Position numbers and translations under genes: made by a program. From Aphrocallistes beatrix (Eukaryota; Porifera; Hexactinellida; Sceptrulophora; Aphrocallistidae), in contig OY725489.1 of the NCBI GenBank assembly GCA_963281255.1, positions 2,480,001 to 2,544,000 on the forward strand: a stretch of 64,000 nucleotides of DNA. Reading direction: 5' to 3'. Every line of letters begins with the position of its first letter. The stretch's first letter is position 1. Shown piece by piece: positions 22,608 through 33,702 of this stretch. The notes below the pieces were generated by a model that was not told the origin of the DNA, searched no databases, and saw only the letters and a list, made by a program, of their open reading frames with translations.

Positions 22608-22890
22608 AACTATATCTTCAAAGAATTGTTTGAAATTATGACGTCATTGTAAACTTTTTTATAATTAGAAATTTCTGGTTTTGGTTATAACTCAGCCATT
22701 TTAGATGATAGAAGACTAAAGTTTTAATAGAATGTGTATATAAATATTCTTCACGTGTGATATAACTATCATCAAAAATGATGACTGTTCACTCTGTTAT
22801 GACATCATCATTATGCATCTAAAATTTAAAATTTGATAAATTTGATGATTTTTCGAGTGATATCGCCTTAAACAGTTACACTGACATATA
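22608..22890 (-). repeat. GC-headed repeat, internal part, inverted
   Basis: This matches the body of the family in reverse (GACGTCATTG..., CATAACTCAGCCATTTTAG, ATCATCAAAAATGATGACT, GATTTTTCGAGTGATATCG) but lacks head and tail. Confidence 0.7.
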
Positions 22891-23002
22891 CACAAGCGTC
22901 CAAACCGGACATCCAGTGAGCTTTTTAATATTTCAGAATGTTTGTAAGCATTCTATTTTACTCTTAACTTCCATACAGTGTCTACTATATAATGGATGGA
23001 TA

Positions 23003-23095
23003 CATAGCCTACAAAAATATGGCCTGACTGTAAATGTACCATGGAAGATGGGAAATTTTATTTTATAAAATTCCGTGAATTGAGGTATTAAGTTA
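23003..23095. mobile_element. CATAGCC-family element, left end only
   Basis: CATAGCCTAC at 23003, then ATGGCCTGACTGTAAATGTACCATGG and GATGGGAAATTTTATT, as at the left end of the 39947 element. I could not find its right end. Confidence 0.5.
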
Positions 23096-23379
23096 ACTAT
23101 ACATCTCTAGAACTGCCAAGCATTACTGCCCTGTTACATTGTGTTTAGAATTAAAATTCATAGTGAGAATGGTGATTGGAAATCATAATTTAATGTTAAT
23201 AGCACATACAAATACATCGTATAACATAATTAGTAGAGATACAGCACATAACAGAAATAATAACTCTCTTTCTCATCCTCTCTCTCCTCATTCGAACTCT
23301 AGCTAGCTATCGCACTAAAAGGCATTCAATTTATATAAGAGATAAAATCAAGGACTCCAAGAAACTACATAATAGAAAT

Positions 23380-23900
23380 AAGAATTAACAAAGTAATACG
23401 AATACACTTAGTAGGAAACACATAAGTAAACTAAGAATTATAATTCTTGACTTTATTTGCAAAAAAGCAATTCGCTGCGGTAGAAACAAGTTTTTGTAAG
23501 ATGCTCCAGAATGAGAGAAACTAATTAGGGCTGCGGTTGCCCCGCTTCTAGTATAGGAAGGAAGAGGACGCTTAAGAGCTGGTGCAGGAAAGCGAAATTA
23601 TAGTTCGATGTTTAGTGTGGAAAGAAGTAGCAGAGCTTCGGTAATTGCGAAAAAAAGGCAACCTTCTTGTAACCTTGACGATAATTTGTGTTATGCCCTT
23701 TGGGCATTGTAATGCCGCATCAAAGTATCAGAGGATGATCGATTTAGCACAGAAGGACGTTGACCAGTTGTTGTTGACCCATGGTCGATCGCAAATGGTT
23801 TTTGATTCGAGCCAGCTTTGAAATGGAGCGCTCACCTTCACATATTGTAATCATCATCCAAATGAAGATGCGAAACATTATGTAGACGTTCGGGATTGTC
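23380..23900. repeat. Dispersed repeat with Gypsy reverse-transcriptase remnant
   Basis: 23380-23480 is repeated in reverse at 34450-34600 (shared CAAGAATTATAATTCT, CAAATAAAG, GTATTCGTATTACTTTGTTA). At 23692-23775 one frame reads VMPFGHCNAASKYQRMIDLA, the motif D region of LTR-element reverse transcriptase, with no more of the enzyme intact. Confidence 0.5.
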
Positions 23901-24171
23901 TGATCTAGGCTCTGTGTTCTGTGAGTACAAGGAATAAACGGTCATGTGATCCCTCAAATTTTACCAAATTTAATGCTGAATACGACTATCAACATATTAA
24001 AACCTAATTGAGTATGTATGTTATGGCTGGTCCAACCGAGATTGGCAAGGATGAGCATTTACAGTAGGTCCAAAAATTATCGGAAATAAACTTTAACTTT
24101 GTGTATAATTATGCACATTAGAACTCGATTAGTACGTGCTCGGATTATACGTACTTTCGGTTTAGTATGTA

Positions 24172-25514
24172 CAGTTTGTTACATAATTATTTAGAATCAA
24201 GTTAGTACTAAAACTTAAGTTATAAAACGACCATAGATACGAATTCATTCGATATTTTGCATCAACACTATTGCATAATGTACACCAATGTAATTTTAGT
24301 TGAAACTTTTTATCTATACCCTACAAAAATATTTTCTTGGACTACACTGAACCTCTGTGACGTCATAATTTTTTAATATCTATTTTTTGTCTATATAACC
24401 ATTTAATTTTCTTTTACATCAAGCTAGCTCCCTAAAAATGTCTCAAATTCACAAGCGACAATTAGTAAAGGCTTTGTTGGGCAAAAATGAAATCTCTCCT
24501 AAGCTGATTGCCAAGTATGCTGGTGTTAGCCTTGCCACCGTCTATAATGTGAAAGCACGTGTAAAATATAATACTACTTTAGCACATAAAAAAGGTGGAA
24601 GAAGACCGAAAACGCTTCGATTATCTTCTCGTTTGTCTATCGCATAAAATATCCGTCGTAAACCTCACTTATCCCTAAGGGCAATTGCCAAAAAGCTATC
24701 AAAACCTATCTCTTACCAGACTGTCCGGGGAGCCTTGATGGATCTCAATTATTCTAAGCGACTCCCCGTAAAAGTTCCTATGCTGAGTTAGAAAAACCGA
24801 CTAGCACGCATCAAATGGGCTAAGAAATTTAGATACCCGAAAAAGGAATGGGCAAAAACAGTTTTTGTGGATGAAATGTCCATCTGGTTATCTAGAGGGC
24901 AAGTGAAGGTGTGGACAAAAAAAGAAAAAAAAAAAATCGCTCCAACAACAAAACATGTCCCAAAAATCAACGTATGCGCTGGATTTCATCGATGGGAACA
25001 TTCCCTCTCTGTATATTTAGAGAAAATATGGTAGCAACATGTTCTTAGACATTATGCATGGTCATTTGATAACCCAAGCTAAAATCTTCCATGATTCAGA
25101 CTGGCGACTAGTAATAGACAATGACCCAAAGCACACCGCCAAAAAGGTACAGGAATGGCTAAGTAAAAACGTCCCGAAACAATTGCCATGGCCATCTCAG
25201 AGTCCCGATGTCAACCCAATCGAAAATTACTTCGGTTGGGTGAAGCAGGAGCTAGTAAAACAACGTCCTAAAACAATAACAGAACTGAGTACCAAGCTTC
25301 AAGATATTTGGGAAAGTATAAATCCTGATTTTCTTAAACCATATTGGTCATCCATGGTTCGTAGATGCAATATGGTGATAGAATCAAATGGTCTAGCCAA
25401 AAATTATTAGATATGACTGTATTGAGATATATCTCCTGTAATCACAAAATGATACTCCAATAAATGTGAGAATTATGACTACTTTTGTGATTCTAAATAA
25501 ATATGTCACAAACT
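24172..25514 (+). mobile_element. Tc1-type transposon, 1343 bp
   Basis: Inverted ends CAGTTTGTTACATAATTATT and AATAAATATGTCACAAACTG (about 28 bp, few mismatches) with TA at 24170-24171 and 25515-25516. Confidence 0.85.
24438..25410 (+). pseudogene. Tc1-type transposase (DD34E), several lesions
   Basis: The start MSQIHKRQLVKALLG and the HTH (ISPKLIAKYAGVSLATVYNV) run to a stop at 24645. Homology continues in other frames: TVFVDEMSIWL (first D, about 24862), an A-rich stretch at 24919-24938 that lengthens a Lys run, a stop near 25019, then an open frame 25039-25410 with VIDNDPKH and SPDVNPIENYFGW. Thirty-four residues lie between second D and E. The C-terminus is MVRRCNMVIESNGLAKNY. At least four lesions. 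It differs clearly from the 21533 copy, so it belongs to a separate lineage. Confidence 0.85.
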
Positions 25515-25654
25515 GTACTCATTTCTCTGAACCAAAATCCATCTATAATTTAGATTTATTTGTAGTATAAACTCGGTTTGTACGTAGTACTTATGGATAG
25601 TACGTACTAATAATTCCCTATTCGAAGGGTACGTCTTATCCGAGTTCTACTGTA

Positions 25655-26050
25655 TTTGTTTAGGAAGAGTATTATAATTTCAGGATTTCTTCATTTCTGA
25701 GTTTTTATCCTATATACGAGTATAAAAATAGTTTGAGCGATACTATCATACCCTGGGTTAATCAGCACCTTTTCTGGGAGGCAAACTCATTTTTTATTGC
25801 AATCTTTTGAAAATCCCAATACTGTCTACCACAGTATAGCGATGTATTCTTATATACTACTGAATGAAACTTATATACTACTGAATATATGTACTTGTAT
25901 ATATACATATTTTAGTTGTGTAATTTTGGAATATTTGTTAAGGATTCAACAAGATTTAGACTCTGAAAAAATAGATTTATCAAAGAAATGTTTTAAAAAA
26001 ATGTAATATATCTGTATTTGAGTTTAATCCTAACTAGGAGCCCTTATTAA
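25655..26050. other. Nothing recognised
   Basis: AT-rich DNA; a short tandem (TATATACTACTGAATG...) occurs near 25853-25890. Confidence 0.4.
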
Positions 26051-26057
26051 TAGTAAA

Positions 26058-28121
26058 CATAGCCTACTACATACAGGCCGTTTCACTACTTTAGACCAGG
26101 GATAAGATAAAGTCGAGTTTTTAATACAATTAAATTAACACAATATCATTTTGATATATTTAATATCGTGTAATTATACATCCTCTACCCCACAATAATG
26201 ATATTACTGACTGCTGGCATAATTTAGTTGACGGACAAGGAATACTACATAAATATATAGGTGTATATATATACATATATTAATTAGAGGTAAGTTTAAG
26301 TATCTTCCTTTGAGTATCTTTGGGACAAGAGGTGGTAGAAGTAATATTATTGGCCTTGTTGTTGAGTAAACAGTTACTTGAAGTCATTAAAATACAACGT
26401 AGCATATCTTTTCCGTCAATACAGCAATCAAAACACTCAAAAGCCCAATCTTCACATTCTTCATCCTCAATTTTTAGAATAGCCAACTGAGCCTCATCCA
26501 AATGCTCCAGGTGCGTATCGAAACTGGGCGAGTGGACACATGTGTCATCAACAAACGCCTGTACATTCGGACACCCTCGTAGAGCCTGGTCTACCGCTCG
26601 CTGATAGGTAGCCTGAGTTTGACAATCCAAAAGGCATGCGGTTGAATTCAAACTGGCCGCGAGTTGAAACAAACGCAGTGAACTCCTTATCCTTTTCCTT
26701 CACAGGCACGCTCCAGTATGCGGATGCCCCATCCAGTGTAGAGAATACAGTTGCCCCTCCCATACGATCGAAAACATCTCGGGTATCCGGCATCGGATAG
26801 GCATCTCGCTTCGTCACATCGTTGAGATCCCGGCAATCTACGGCAAATCGATGGGTCCCGTCCTTTTTCTTCACTAAGATCACTCGACTCGCCCAAGAGG
26901 AAGAAGAGGGACGTATGATCCCATTCTCGAGCATTTCATCTATCTGCTTGGATACCTCCGCCTCAATTTCCGGAGAAACACGCAACGGCCGGCTTCTGAT
27001 CGGCCGCTCATCCAGAAGAGTGATAACGTGTTCCGCGGTTCCAATTTCGCGCGGGCTCTTCGGGTTCTCCGCGAAAACGTCTTTCCATCTCGACAGCACC
27101 TTGCGTATGGCTGTCTCTTCTCGCGGTGATAGTTTCGGGTTTAGATCGAACCTGGCCTCCAAGCTATCTCCCTCCTTTCCCATCTCAGTCTACATAATTT
27201 CTGCTCTAGTCGCCGCGTATCCCCGCGTGCCGCAGCTAAAGAGGTTTTCCAACAACCACCTAGCCTAACTCTCATGTTTTCCCAATCGAAAGTAGTATTC
27301 TTGAAGCGCGCGAGGAACCTTCGCCCCAATATAACCACCCTATTGTTAGTATCGAGTACTTCGATTTCGTGTTATTGTGGTCGACCATCCCCCACATCTA
27401 TCGCCACGCAGGCCGTACCACAGACCGCAAGCGCTGTCCGCCCTAGCCCATACACTTGACTGTACTTTGTGCTGTAAGGAATATTCATCTTTTGTACGGT
27501 GCCTCTGTCCATCACCGAAGGATCCGCCCCCGTGTCCATCATTACATTGATGGGTTTGCTGTTCCATTTAACTGGTACCACAACCGCCGTCTCATGTACA
27601 ACACTATGCTGCGTCGTGGCCTGAAATACCCCTCTTCGACTTCGTGTATGTGGGCAATAGCGGACCTCGTGTCCTCTTTCGCCACATTTCGCACAGTGCC
27701 GTTTCGGGCATTGGGCCATAAAGTGCCTGTCCGAGTCGCAAATAAAGCACCGACCCTTCTTAGGGAATTGGCTTGCCGGATACTTCCTTGTAGGTCCATC
27801 CCGCCTCCCCATTGTCCCTTTGCTGCGTGGCGCATCCTTATATGTATAGAAACAGTTGAGAGCTAACATTCAAGAACAAATACAACGTAAAAGTAAAAAT
27901 GAACCATATAGCAGAGAAAGAAAATAGCCATAACATTGATATATAATTTATTGGAACGTAGACTAGTTTCATATACTTATGCATCAAACAAATGATGAAT
28001 TAGCAGATTTGGAACAAAAATTATTTATTCATATTATGTGTGCGTAAGAAAATCCACTTTATCTTATCCCTGGTACCATGGAAAATTGTTCAGTGAAACG
28101 GCCTGTATGTAGTAGGCTATG
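26058..28121. mobile_element. CATAGCC-family DNA element, 2064 bp, carrying Gypsy sequence
   Basis: The ends are CATAGCCTACTACATACAGG and its inverse, about 65 bp long with one indel, flanked by TAGTAAA on both sides (26051-26057, 28122-28128). The subterminal CCAGGGATAAGATAAAGT resembles ACTAGGGATGAAGTA in the other members. The interior is mostly a GC-richer Gypsy fragment without LTRs. Confidence 0.85.
26280..27869 (-). pseudogene. Gypsy Gag-Pol fragment: zinc knuckles, protease, reverse transcriptase
   Basis: Reading on the minus strand: two CCHC knuckles (CFICDSDRHFMAQC, CAKCGERGHEVRYC), retropepsin MMDTGADPSVMD, then in another frame a linker and reverse transcriptase (DGTHRFAVDCRDLND, STLDGASAYWSVPV, RMPFGLSNS). 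A one-base shift near 26640 moves to the frame with QAFVDDTCVHS, the YxDD equivalent with Phe-Val. The Gypsy match stops near 26510. The last frame then runs on in phase for about 65 codons of unrelated sequence (rich in Cys, Asp and Glu) to a stop at 26280. RNase H, integrase and LTRs are absent, so it cannot be autonomous. Confidence 0.85.
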
Positions 28122-28309
28122 TAGTAAACTATTACTTTAAACAAGGCAAGTCTAAAATTGTGAATTTTAAGAGCGAAATTACAATTTTTGCAGAACTCAA
28201 AACCACCGAAAAAGTTCAGCCTTATCGAATTTCTCGGTTGACCCCTTGTGATCCTGGAATATCGGTTAAAATGACCCTTTTCAAGTTGGTCCATACGATC
28301 CCTTAAACT

Positions 28310-29402
28310 TCCAGCCTCTACCCGGGCATTATCGGTATGATCGAGATTGTTTGCGTTTTCTTGATTTCAGTAATAATTTCATTCAAAACACGTTTGTCCA
28401 TTATGGAGACAAATTCATAACATACAGTCGAAGAGAAGTATGACGTATGGCCGCGACCCTTGTTAGCATGTTTGCGAATGTGTTCAGAGAGGAAAGCATC
28501 GTATTCAGTTATCAATTCCAAACAATCAAGATAGTTCCCATTGTTTGGAGAACCAATGTTTTGGTCCGAACCACATAGTGCAAGGCCGCGCTCTGTCATA
28601 CATCTTAGTACACTGACAATGCGAATGAGTATTACACGCCAGTATTCACATTCAGATTCATATTCTTTAATTAATATTTTATCAATTCGTCCGCTAACGT
28701 TTTTGCGAGCAGTTAAAGCTATAATCGAGGCACAGTTGATTTGGGCGTTCTCATGAGCAGCAATCTTTTCTTCACTCTTTCTCCAGTTACCAAAACCGTA
28801 ACAAATGGACTATTATCAGGATCTAGATGACCGAACAACTTGCAAGAAAAGCAAAATAGCATTTTCTTTGATATCGAATAACACAGCCAAGAGCGTTGAA
28901 TTTTACTAGCCCCGGTAAGTGTGTGAATTCGGGTAAAATATGAGGGAGAACAGCGGCGTGTGAAATTCTTCGTTCCAAAAACTGTACTGCTCAGGTTGAA
29001 ACTAGCATCTGCATTTTGGCACTGGGAGCTGCCCCTTTCGGCCCATTTTTCGTATTCGCTGATTGGTTCGTATATCTTCTCCAACTAACCAATATCATTG
29101 ACGTACTGATTTATATCCGTGCAAAATTCAGCCTCCCTGACCGGAGCGCTAGCGATGGAGTTTTCAGGCAAAGGTTCCTCTGTCATATCTGTATGCATGA
29201 ACTCACTAATATCACTTTGTTCAGGTGCCTGAGATTGAGATTCACCTCGAGCGATAGATTGAGAAGTTGCGAATATCTTGCCCAACAAAGGCATCATAAC
29301 AGCATCGGATCGTTTTTTGGCTGCAGCCAATTTGTGCTTCATAGAACCAGATTTGCTTTTATGCGGTAACATTTTGTGACTAGAACACGAGTTATATTGC
29401 AA
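28310..29402 (-). pseudogene. ZMYM1-like hAT transposase, N-terminal part, broken
   Basis: On the minus strand the frame starts at 29371 or 29402 with a basic N-terminus. After one TAG (near 29087, same frame) it gives a TTF/ZMYM-like zinc-finger segment (RSWLCYSISKKMLFCFSCKLF). A frameshift near 28750 leads to the domain typical of ZMYM1-like hAT proteins: RGLALCGSDQNIGSPNNGNY, LELITEYDAFLSEHI, SYFSSTVCYEFVSIM. Homology ends near 28318. The catalytic C-terminal half is missing. A hAT-like terminal sequence lies upstream at 29880-29903. Confidence 0.8.
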
Positions 29403-29839
29403 GTTGAGTTTATAATATGTTTTCTATGTCAATCATACTTATAGTAATAGAGTTGGAACAACACTAAAGTATAATATATAATAAAACTTCCTATATAACC
29501 ACAAGATTCTCTTTTTGGACAATAGTAGTTTATAATTCCATTAAAATTCAAATCCAAATAAAATCCAGAAAACGAATAACAACTATTTAAATTACATACT
29601 ATGAAACTATTGATAACAAATTTAAATCTAATGAAGACTCATTACCCTTCGAAAGTCCACATGTTACTCCATTAGGGGTAATCACCCTTGAGTTGGGAAC
29701 CCGTAGCTGGTATTGTATAATCGAGTATTTGCAAACTCCACATCTTTCTGTAGCGGGCCCTTTCTGTTTTGCTCTTTGCGAATATAAGAGAGAAATTTCT
29801 GCAGACCAGCTATGACTACGCCTACGCGGGCCCCTAATT

Positions 29840-29903
29840 GGTTCCCTCAGGGCATCGGGCCCTGGTGCTACAGCACCCATAGCACCCCCTTAATACGGCC
29901 CTG
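29840..29903 (-). repeat. hAT-type terminal sequence
   Basis: Read on the minus strand from 29903 it begins CAGGGCCGTATTAAGGGGGT and continues GCTGTAGCACCAGGGCCC. This is a typical hAT (ZMYM1-type) end about 500 bp before the transposase start. I did not find the opposite end or an 8-bp duplication. Confidence 0.55.
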
Positions 29904-30485
29904 ACCAGAATGCGACTTCGGTTGCAAAACCTTGGAATGGGGATGGTTTTTATGTCATGGGCATCCTCTAGCAGTGCTATCTGATTAATGCAGTAACTTG
30001 GGTACTTTGATTATTTGTCTTCGTGAGAAGTTAAGTCTCTCTCTAAGCTTCGGTATTCGCCATATCACCCTCAAGAGGGATAGTTAGATCGAGAAGAGTG
30101 TTGAAACTTTTATGCAAGCTATGCGTTGTTTGCTAGCAGGGAGACGAATATCTGAGAAATGACTGGCCTGCCTTAGTGGAAGGGGAAGAATTCTAAAGCT
30201 CCATGTCAACCGTTGCAAGCTAATCTCTAGCATATTTTTGAGATTAGTTTGGAATGTTTACTTTATGCATCTATTGTACGCAAAATTAAACAAAAAAATA
30301 TCATCCAAACCCTCTGTCAAGCTAATCTCGAGCGTGTTTTTCAAAATTTGTCTGATGATCTTAAAATACTATTTATATAAAAGTGTGAAAATATATACAC
30401 ATAACCTTTTTTATTGCTGTCCACTATAATATTATTGAGATATCTACGATTTGACTATTCTTCAATCAATTCGGACAAACAAACA
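29904..30485. other. Nothing recognised
   Basis: Intron DNA before the second tetraspanin exon with no supported feature. Confidence 0.4.
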
Positions 30486-30530
30486 AACAAAAATCCCAGC
30501 GTTTTAATATATAAGATATACACATTGTAT
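30486..30530 (-). repeat. Possible Helitron/Helentron-type terminal motif
   Basis: Read on the minus strand: ATCTTATATATTAAAACGCT then GGGATTTTTGTTTGTTTG. The same start recurs on the plus strand at 56690-56730. Such TATATTAAA + GTTTGTTTG starts are known from Helentron-associated repeats. The extent is not defined. Confidence 0.35.
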
Positions 30531-30951
30531 ATTCACAAACTCAAACTTTGAAAAAGTTTAGATAGTAAGGATACTATTTTATTTATAACCGAGGGTGTAC
30601 TGTTTTTATTACTCCAAACAAGTTAGCAAAACACTGGGATGTTCCCCATTACTTGTCCTATTTACTTGATTTATGTAGAATTTTAATTGAAATTCATTAG
30701 AGACCTCGAACCATTTTTGGCTAAAATTGTGAAAAATTATTTACCTAAAATTAACGTTCCCTTGTTCTAGCTAATAGTTCTCAAAATTATTGCAGATACG
30801 TCCTCTAAATGTATTGCTTACAATCTAAATAGGATGGAATTTTATTCACTTAAGTAATTTTAATCTAAAAAGGTCAGACTTCATTTTGCCCTCAATTTGT
30901 TCGATTGGTATTATTTCGTTAAATTTAGCACTTGTGTTATTATTACTTTAG

Positions 30952-31361
30952 GTATTCGATCTGAATTTCAGTTTGGGATACAAACTGAGTATGGAAACAA
31001 CAATATTGTGTATGTAAACACCATAAATTTTATACAAGATGTTTTTGATTGTTGCGGATACTATGGATTTGGAGATTGGAATATATCTACCTATGCGAAT
31101 ACAACTTTTCATCAAAGAAATTTATTGTATTACCCACAACAATGTTGCGATTCAAAGCATATTTTTTTCAATTCCATGATGTTTTGTAACAGTAGTGTTT
31201 TGATCTCTTTCAATATACCTGGATGCAAGAATAAAGTAGATAAATTTGCTGTGGCTTTAGTAGTTGGTGTAGGCGTTATTGGAGTTGTTTTGGCCCTTCT
31301 TCAAACTCTCGGAATATTATTAACATTATTTTTAAGTTGTTATAAGAGAAAGTTATATTGA
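30952..31361 (+). CDS. Tetraspanin, exon 2 (large extracellular loop and membrane segment 4)
   Basis: This exon starts after TTACTTTAG in phase 1 and joins exon 1 (3761-4247) without a frame change. It encodes most of the large extracellular loop with the defining CCG (residues 196-198), a second CC (227-228), Cys241 and Cys254. That makes six loop cysteines, the common tetraspanin number, in a GDW and PQQCC context. N-glycosylation sequons are present (NIS, NTT, NSS). Membrane segment 4 is at about 262-290, and the short tail YKRKLY precedes a TGA. The frame is open upstream to 30897, but the sequence before the acceptor is not tetraspanin-like. Confidence in the family is high; the direct join to exon 1 is inferred from phase and spacing. 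Confidence 0.9.
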
Positions 31362-32339
31362 TTTTGTACTTTTTGCCCATTATTTTCTTTAATTTTTAAA
31401 ATTTTTAATTGATACTAAGGTTCAATATATATATTTTTGGATATTCTTCACTTTTTATAGACACTCCTACTAAAAATACCGTACTATACAATTTTTAGCT
31501 TATAAAAATTTGCATTACTAATCTATTTATTTATGTCAACAAAAGCTTGTACTCAGTGAAATATACAAATCAATTGGTTTCTAATCAGTATTTTCCCTAT
31601 TCAAATTAATCACTTTATAATCTTTGAACTGATGATTATTTAACATCAAGGTTAAATATTTTCCCATCATGTGTAATTTCATGATTCAGACTAATGACAC
31701 TATATAGTATGTATTGGAACATTTAATTTTTAGGAAGAATGATTCATTGGAAATCATATAGGAAGAGTAATTTAAATGTAGTGTATTCAAATAGGAAGTT
31801 AAATTGTGCATTTAATATACTGATTGCATACTATTGATTAGATAAAAATATAAAAGTATTATAATATTGTATGCAAAATATTGGATCTTAAGGATACATT
31901 TGGTATGGATTGTTTATTAACCCCACATTTCTATGGCTTCCCCGCCCAAAATGACTTAACCGGAAATGAGCAAGCAAAAATCATTGTCAATGAAGGGTTT
32001 TAATTAAAATAGAAAATCCAGGTGCATCATCGCTAGCCTCAAATAATGCAACATCACTCTCAAAAAACTAGTATAATTATGCAGGGATGCCAAAACATCG
32101 TTTGGGTATGAAACAAATATCATCAATATTTTTCTGTACACCTTTTGCTGACATTATACTTATATATGATTATTGCATATTTCATTGCATTTTAATACTC
32201 AATAAATTTGGTGACTATCGATGAAACAATCTATAAAAGAAGGAATAACCCTGATAAATTTCAATGATGAATCAGTGAATATTTTGAAATACAGTTGAAC
32301 TCTGAAACTCGATTAATGTTTGTGTATGTGATTTATATA
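31362..32339. other. Downstream flank of the tetraspanin gene
   Basis: AT-rich. It contains one inverted copy (31917-32010) of the TTTCCGGTTAAGTCATTTTG repeat that also occurs at 20910 and 41926. No clear AATAAA directly follows the stop. Confidence 0.4.
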
Positions 32340-32958
32340 TATATGTGACGAATTAATTAAAGAAACTGTCAGGCCCAGAAAGCTAATTTTTGCATGTTGG
32401 AGTCTTTTGACTATGTCTCCAGTAACTTCTGAGCGAAAAAGTCGACTCATCATGGAATTATGACGTCATTGTACCCTTTCATAGCCGGCGCCATGTTTTA
32501 TCGGCAGTGGGTGTCCTAAGAGGGATTTCCCTGAAAGTGGGTGTCCATTTATGTAGGAATACATATTGTACAATATGATAAAACAGGACGCAGTGGGTGT
32601 CTGGACACCCCCGGTGGCGCCGGCCCTGCCTTTTTATAATTAGAAATTTTAGTTTATCGACCATAACTCATTTTAAGTGATAGAAAGCTGAAATTTTAAG
32701 AAAATATGTATATTAATATTCTTCAAATATGATACAACTATCATCAAAAAATGATGACTCATCATTCTGTTAGACGTCATCATTGCACATAAAAATTTTA
32801 AAATTTGACAAATTCGGTGATTTTTCTTGCGATATCGATTATAATAGTAGGACAGACGTTTTTGAGATGTTACCTCCCTTATAATTAATCAATGTGACCA
32901 CTCCGGCGGACACAAAGTGTCTGCCAACTGCGGAGCGCAAGCAAGCGAAGCGCGCTTG
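32340..32958 (-). repeat. GC-headed repeat, complete copy, interrupted
   Basis: Inverted copy running from tail (TGACGAATTAATTAAAGAAA) to head (GCAAGCAAGCGAAGCGCGCTTG), with the hairpin near 32905-32935. A hAT-like MITE (32481-32632) interrupts the body; intact relatives read straight across this point. Confidence 0.8.
32481..32632. mobile_element. hAT-like MITE inside the GC-headed repeat
   Basis: Inverted ends AGCCGGCGCCATG and TGGCGCCGGCCCTG flank repeats of CAGTGGGTGTC. Near-duplicate flanks CCTTTCAT and CCTTTTTAT suggest an 8-9 bp target duplication. The relative at 22640-22660 shows the uninterrupted sequence. Confidence 0.6.
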
Positions 32959-32999
32959 TCTGTGAGTAAGTACTCACCGATTTGATATTACATTGGAAT

Positions 33000-33600
33000 C
33001 CATATTTAATTTTAATTTTGGTTCTAGAGAAATGAATACGTACTAAGCAGAAGTACGTCTTATCCCGAGTACGTACAACCGAATCCTACTGTAATACAAG
33101 TACTGTCTAAAAATAAATGATGTATTGCCGACTTAATATAAGGACTGTCAGTATCTCGATCTCGAGAAAATAAGGATCAAGGAATGAAAAACAAGATGGT
33201 AACATTTATCAAACAATAATATTTCAAAATATTATAATAATTCACCACATTCATTATAAATATTATTTGGATGAATACTACTATTAATCTTATATTATTC
33301 AAAACTTTACACATGCTACTACTCGCCTATTTTGAACCCCCTGCTATTTTCATTAATATTTGCTTCTATTTCATTCCGACATGCCAAACTCTTGTTTTGT
33401 CCCTAGATGCAAGAGTAACTACAACGTGGGTGATCGGGTACCAGTTTTCAACATGCCTAAAGTCCACCTGATCTAATATAGGCCTGGGCACGTGGTTGTT
33501 TACGTATGCATCGAGCATTTTCAGAAAGAAGATATAGACTTCATTTTCAAAGTTCCCAAAGAAGGAGATGGTACTTTTACTGGAGTAGATTACTGAAATA
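33000..33600. other. Mostly unrecognised; Tigger-type end near 33050-33095
   Basis: GTACGTCTTATCCCGAGTACG followed by GAATCCTACTG and TA resembles the Tigger right end at 53163-53190. The rest shows no feature. Confidence 0.4.
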
Positions 33601-33610
33601 TATATATATA

Positions 33611-33690
33611 CACTCGAACCTCTCTTATCCGGACCTCCGATATCCGGGCACCCTCCGGTCAGGCACTGCCCGGATAAGAGAGGTTGAGTG
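33611..33690. mobile_element. 80-bp pogo-type MITE
   Basis: CACTCGAACCTCTCTTATCC and GGATAAGAGAGGTTGAGTG are inverted, with TA on both sides. The centre is GC-rich. Same family as 7919-8136. Confidence 0.75.
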
Positions 33691-33702
33691 TATATATATA
33701 TA

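Larger units (their letters stand above)
24118..25652. mobile_element. Tigger-type MITE split by a Tc1 insertion
   Basis: The left end (TTAGAACTCGATTAGTACGTGCTCGG) and right end (GGGTACGTCTTATCCGAGTTCTACTG, then TA) are inverted versions of the Tigger end at 53163-53190. The Tc1 element 24172-25514 sits between them. Confidence 0.55.
4248..30951 (+). other. 26.7-kb tetraspanin intron filled with transposable elements
   Basis: The donor is CTCG|GTGAGT (4248) and the acceptor is TTACTTTAG (30951). Both flanking exons are in phase 1, so the join keeps the frame and gives the normal spacing between membrane segment 3 and the CCG motif. I found no tetraspanin-like exon inside. Nearly all recognisable content is transposon-derived. 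An unseen small exon cannot be excluded. Confidence 0.75.

Noticed and set aside
26822..27866. Plus-strand open frames of 136-148 codons opposite the Gypsy fragment
   Set aside because: They are antisense shadows of the zinc-knuckle, protease and reverse-transcriptase frames in GC-richer DNA and show no motifs.
28064..28294. 76-codon minus-strand frame near the right end of the 26058 element
   Set aside because: It spans the terminal repeat and flanking DNA and shows no domain.
29016..29369. 117-codon plus-strand frame
   Set aside because: It is antisense to the ZMYM1-like hAT remnant, which has the recognisable domains.
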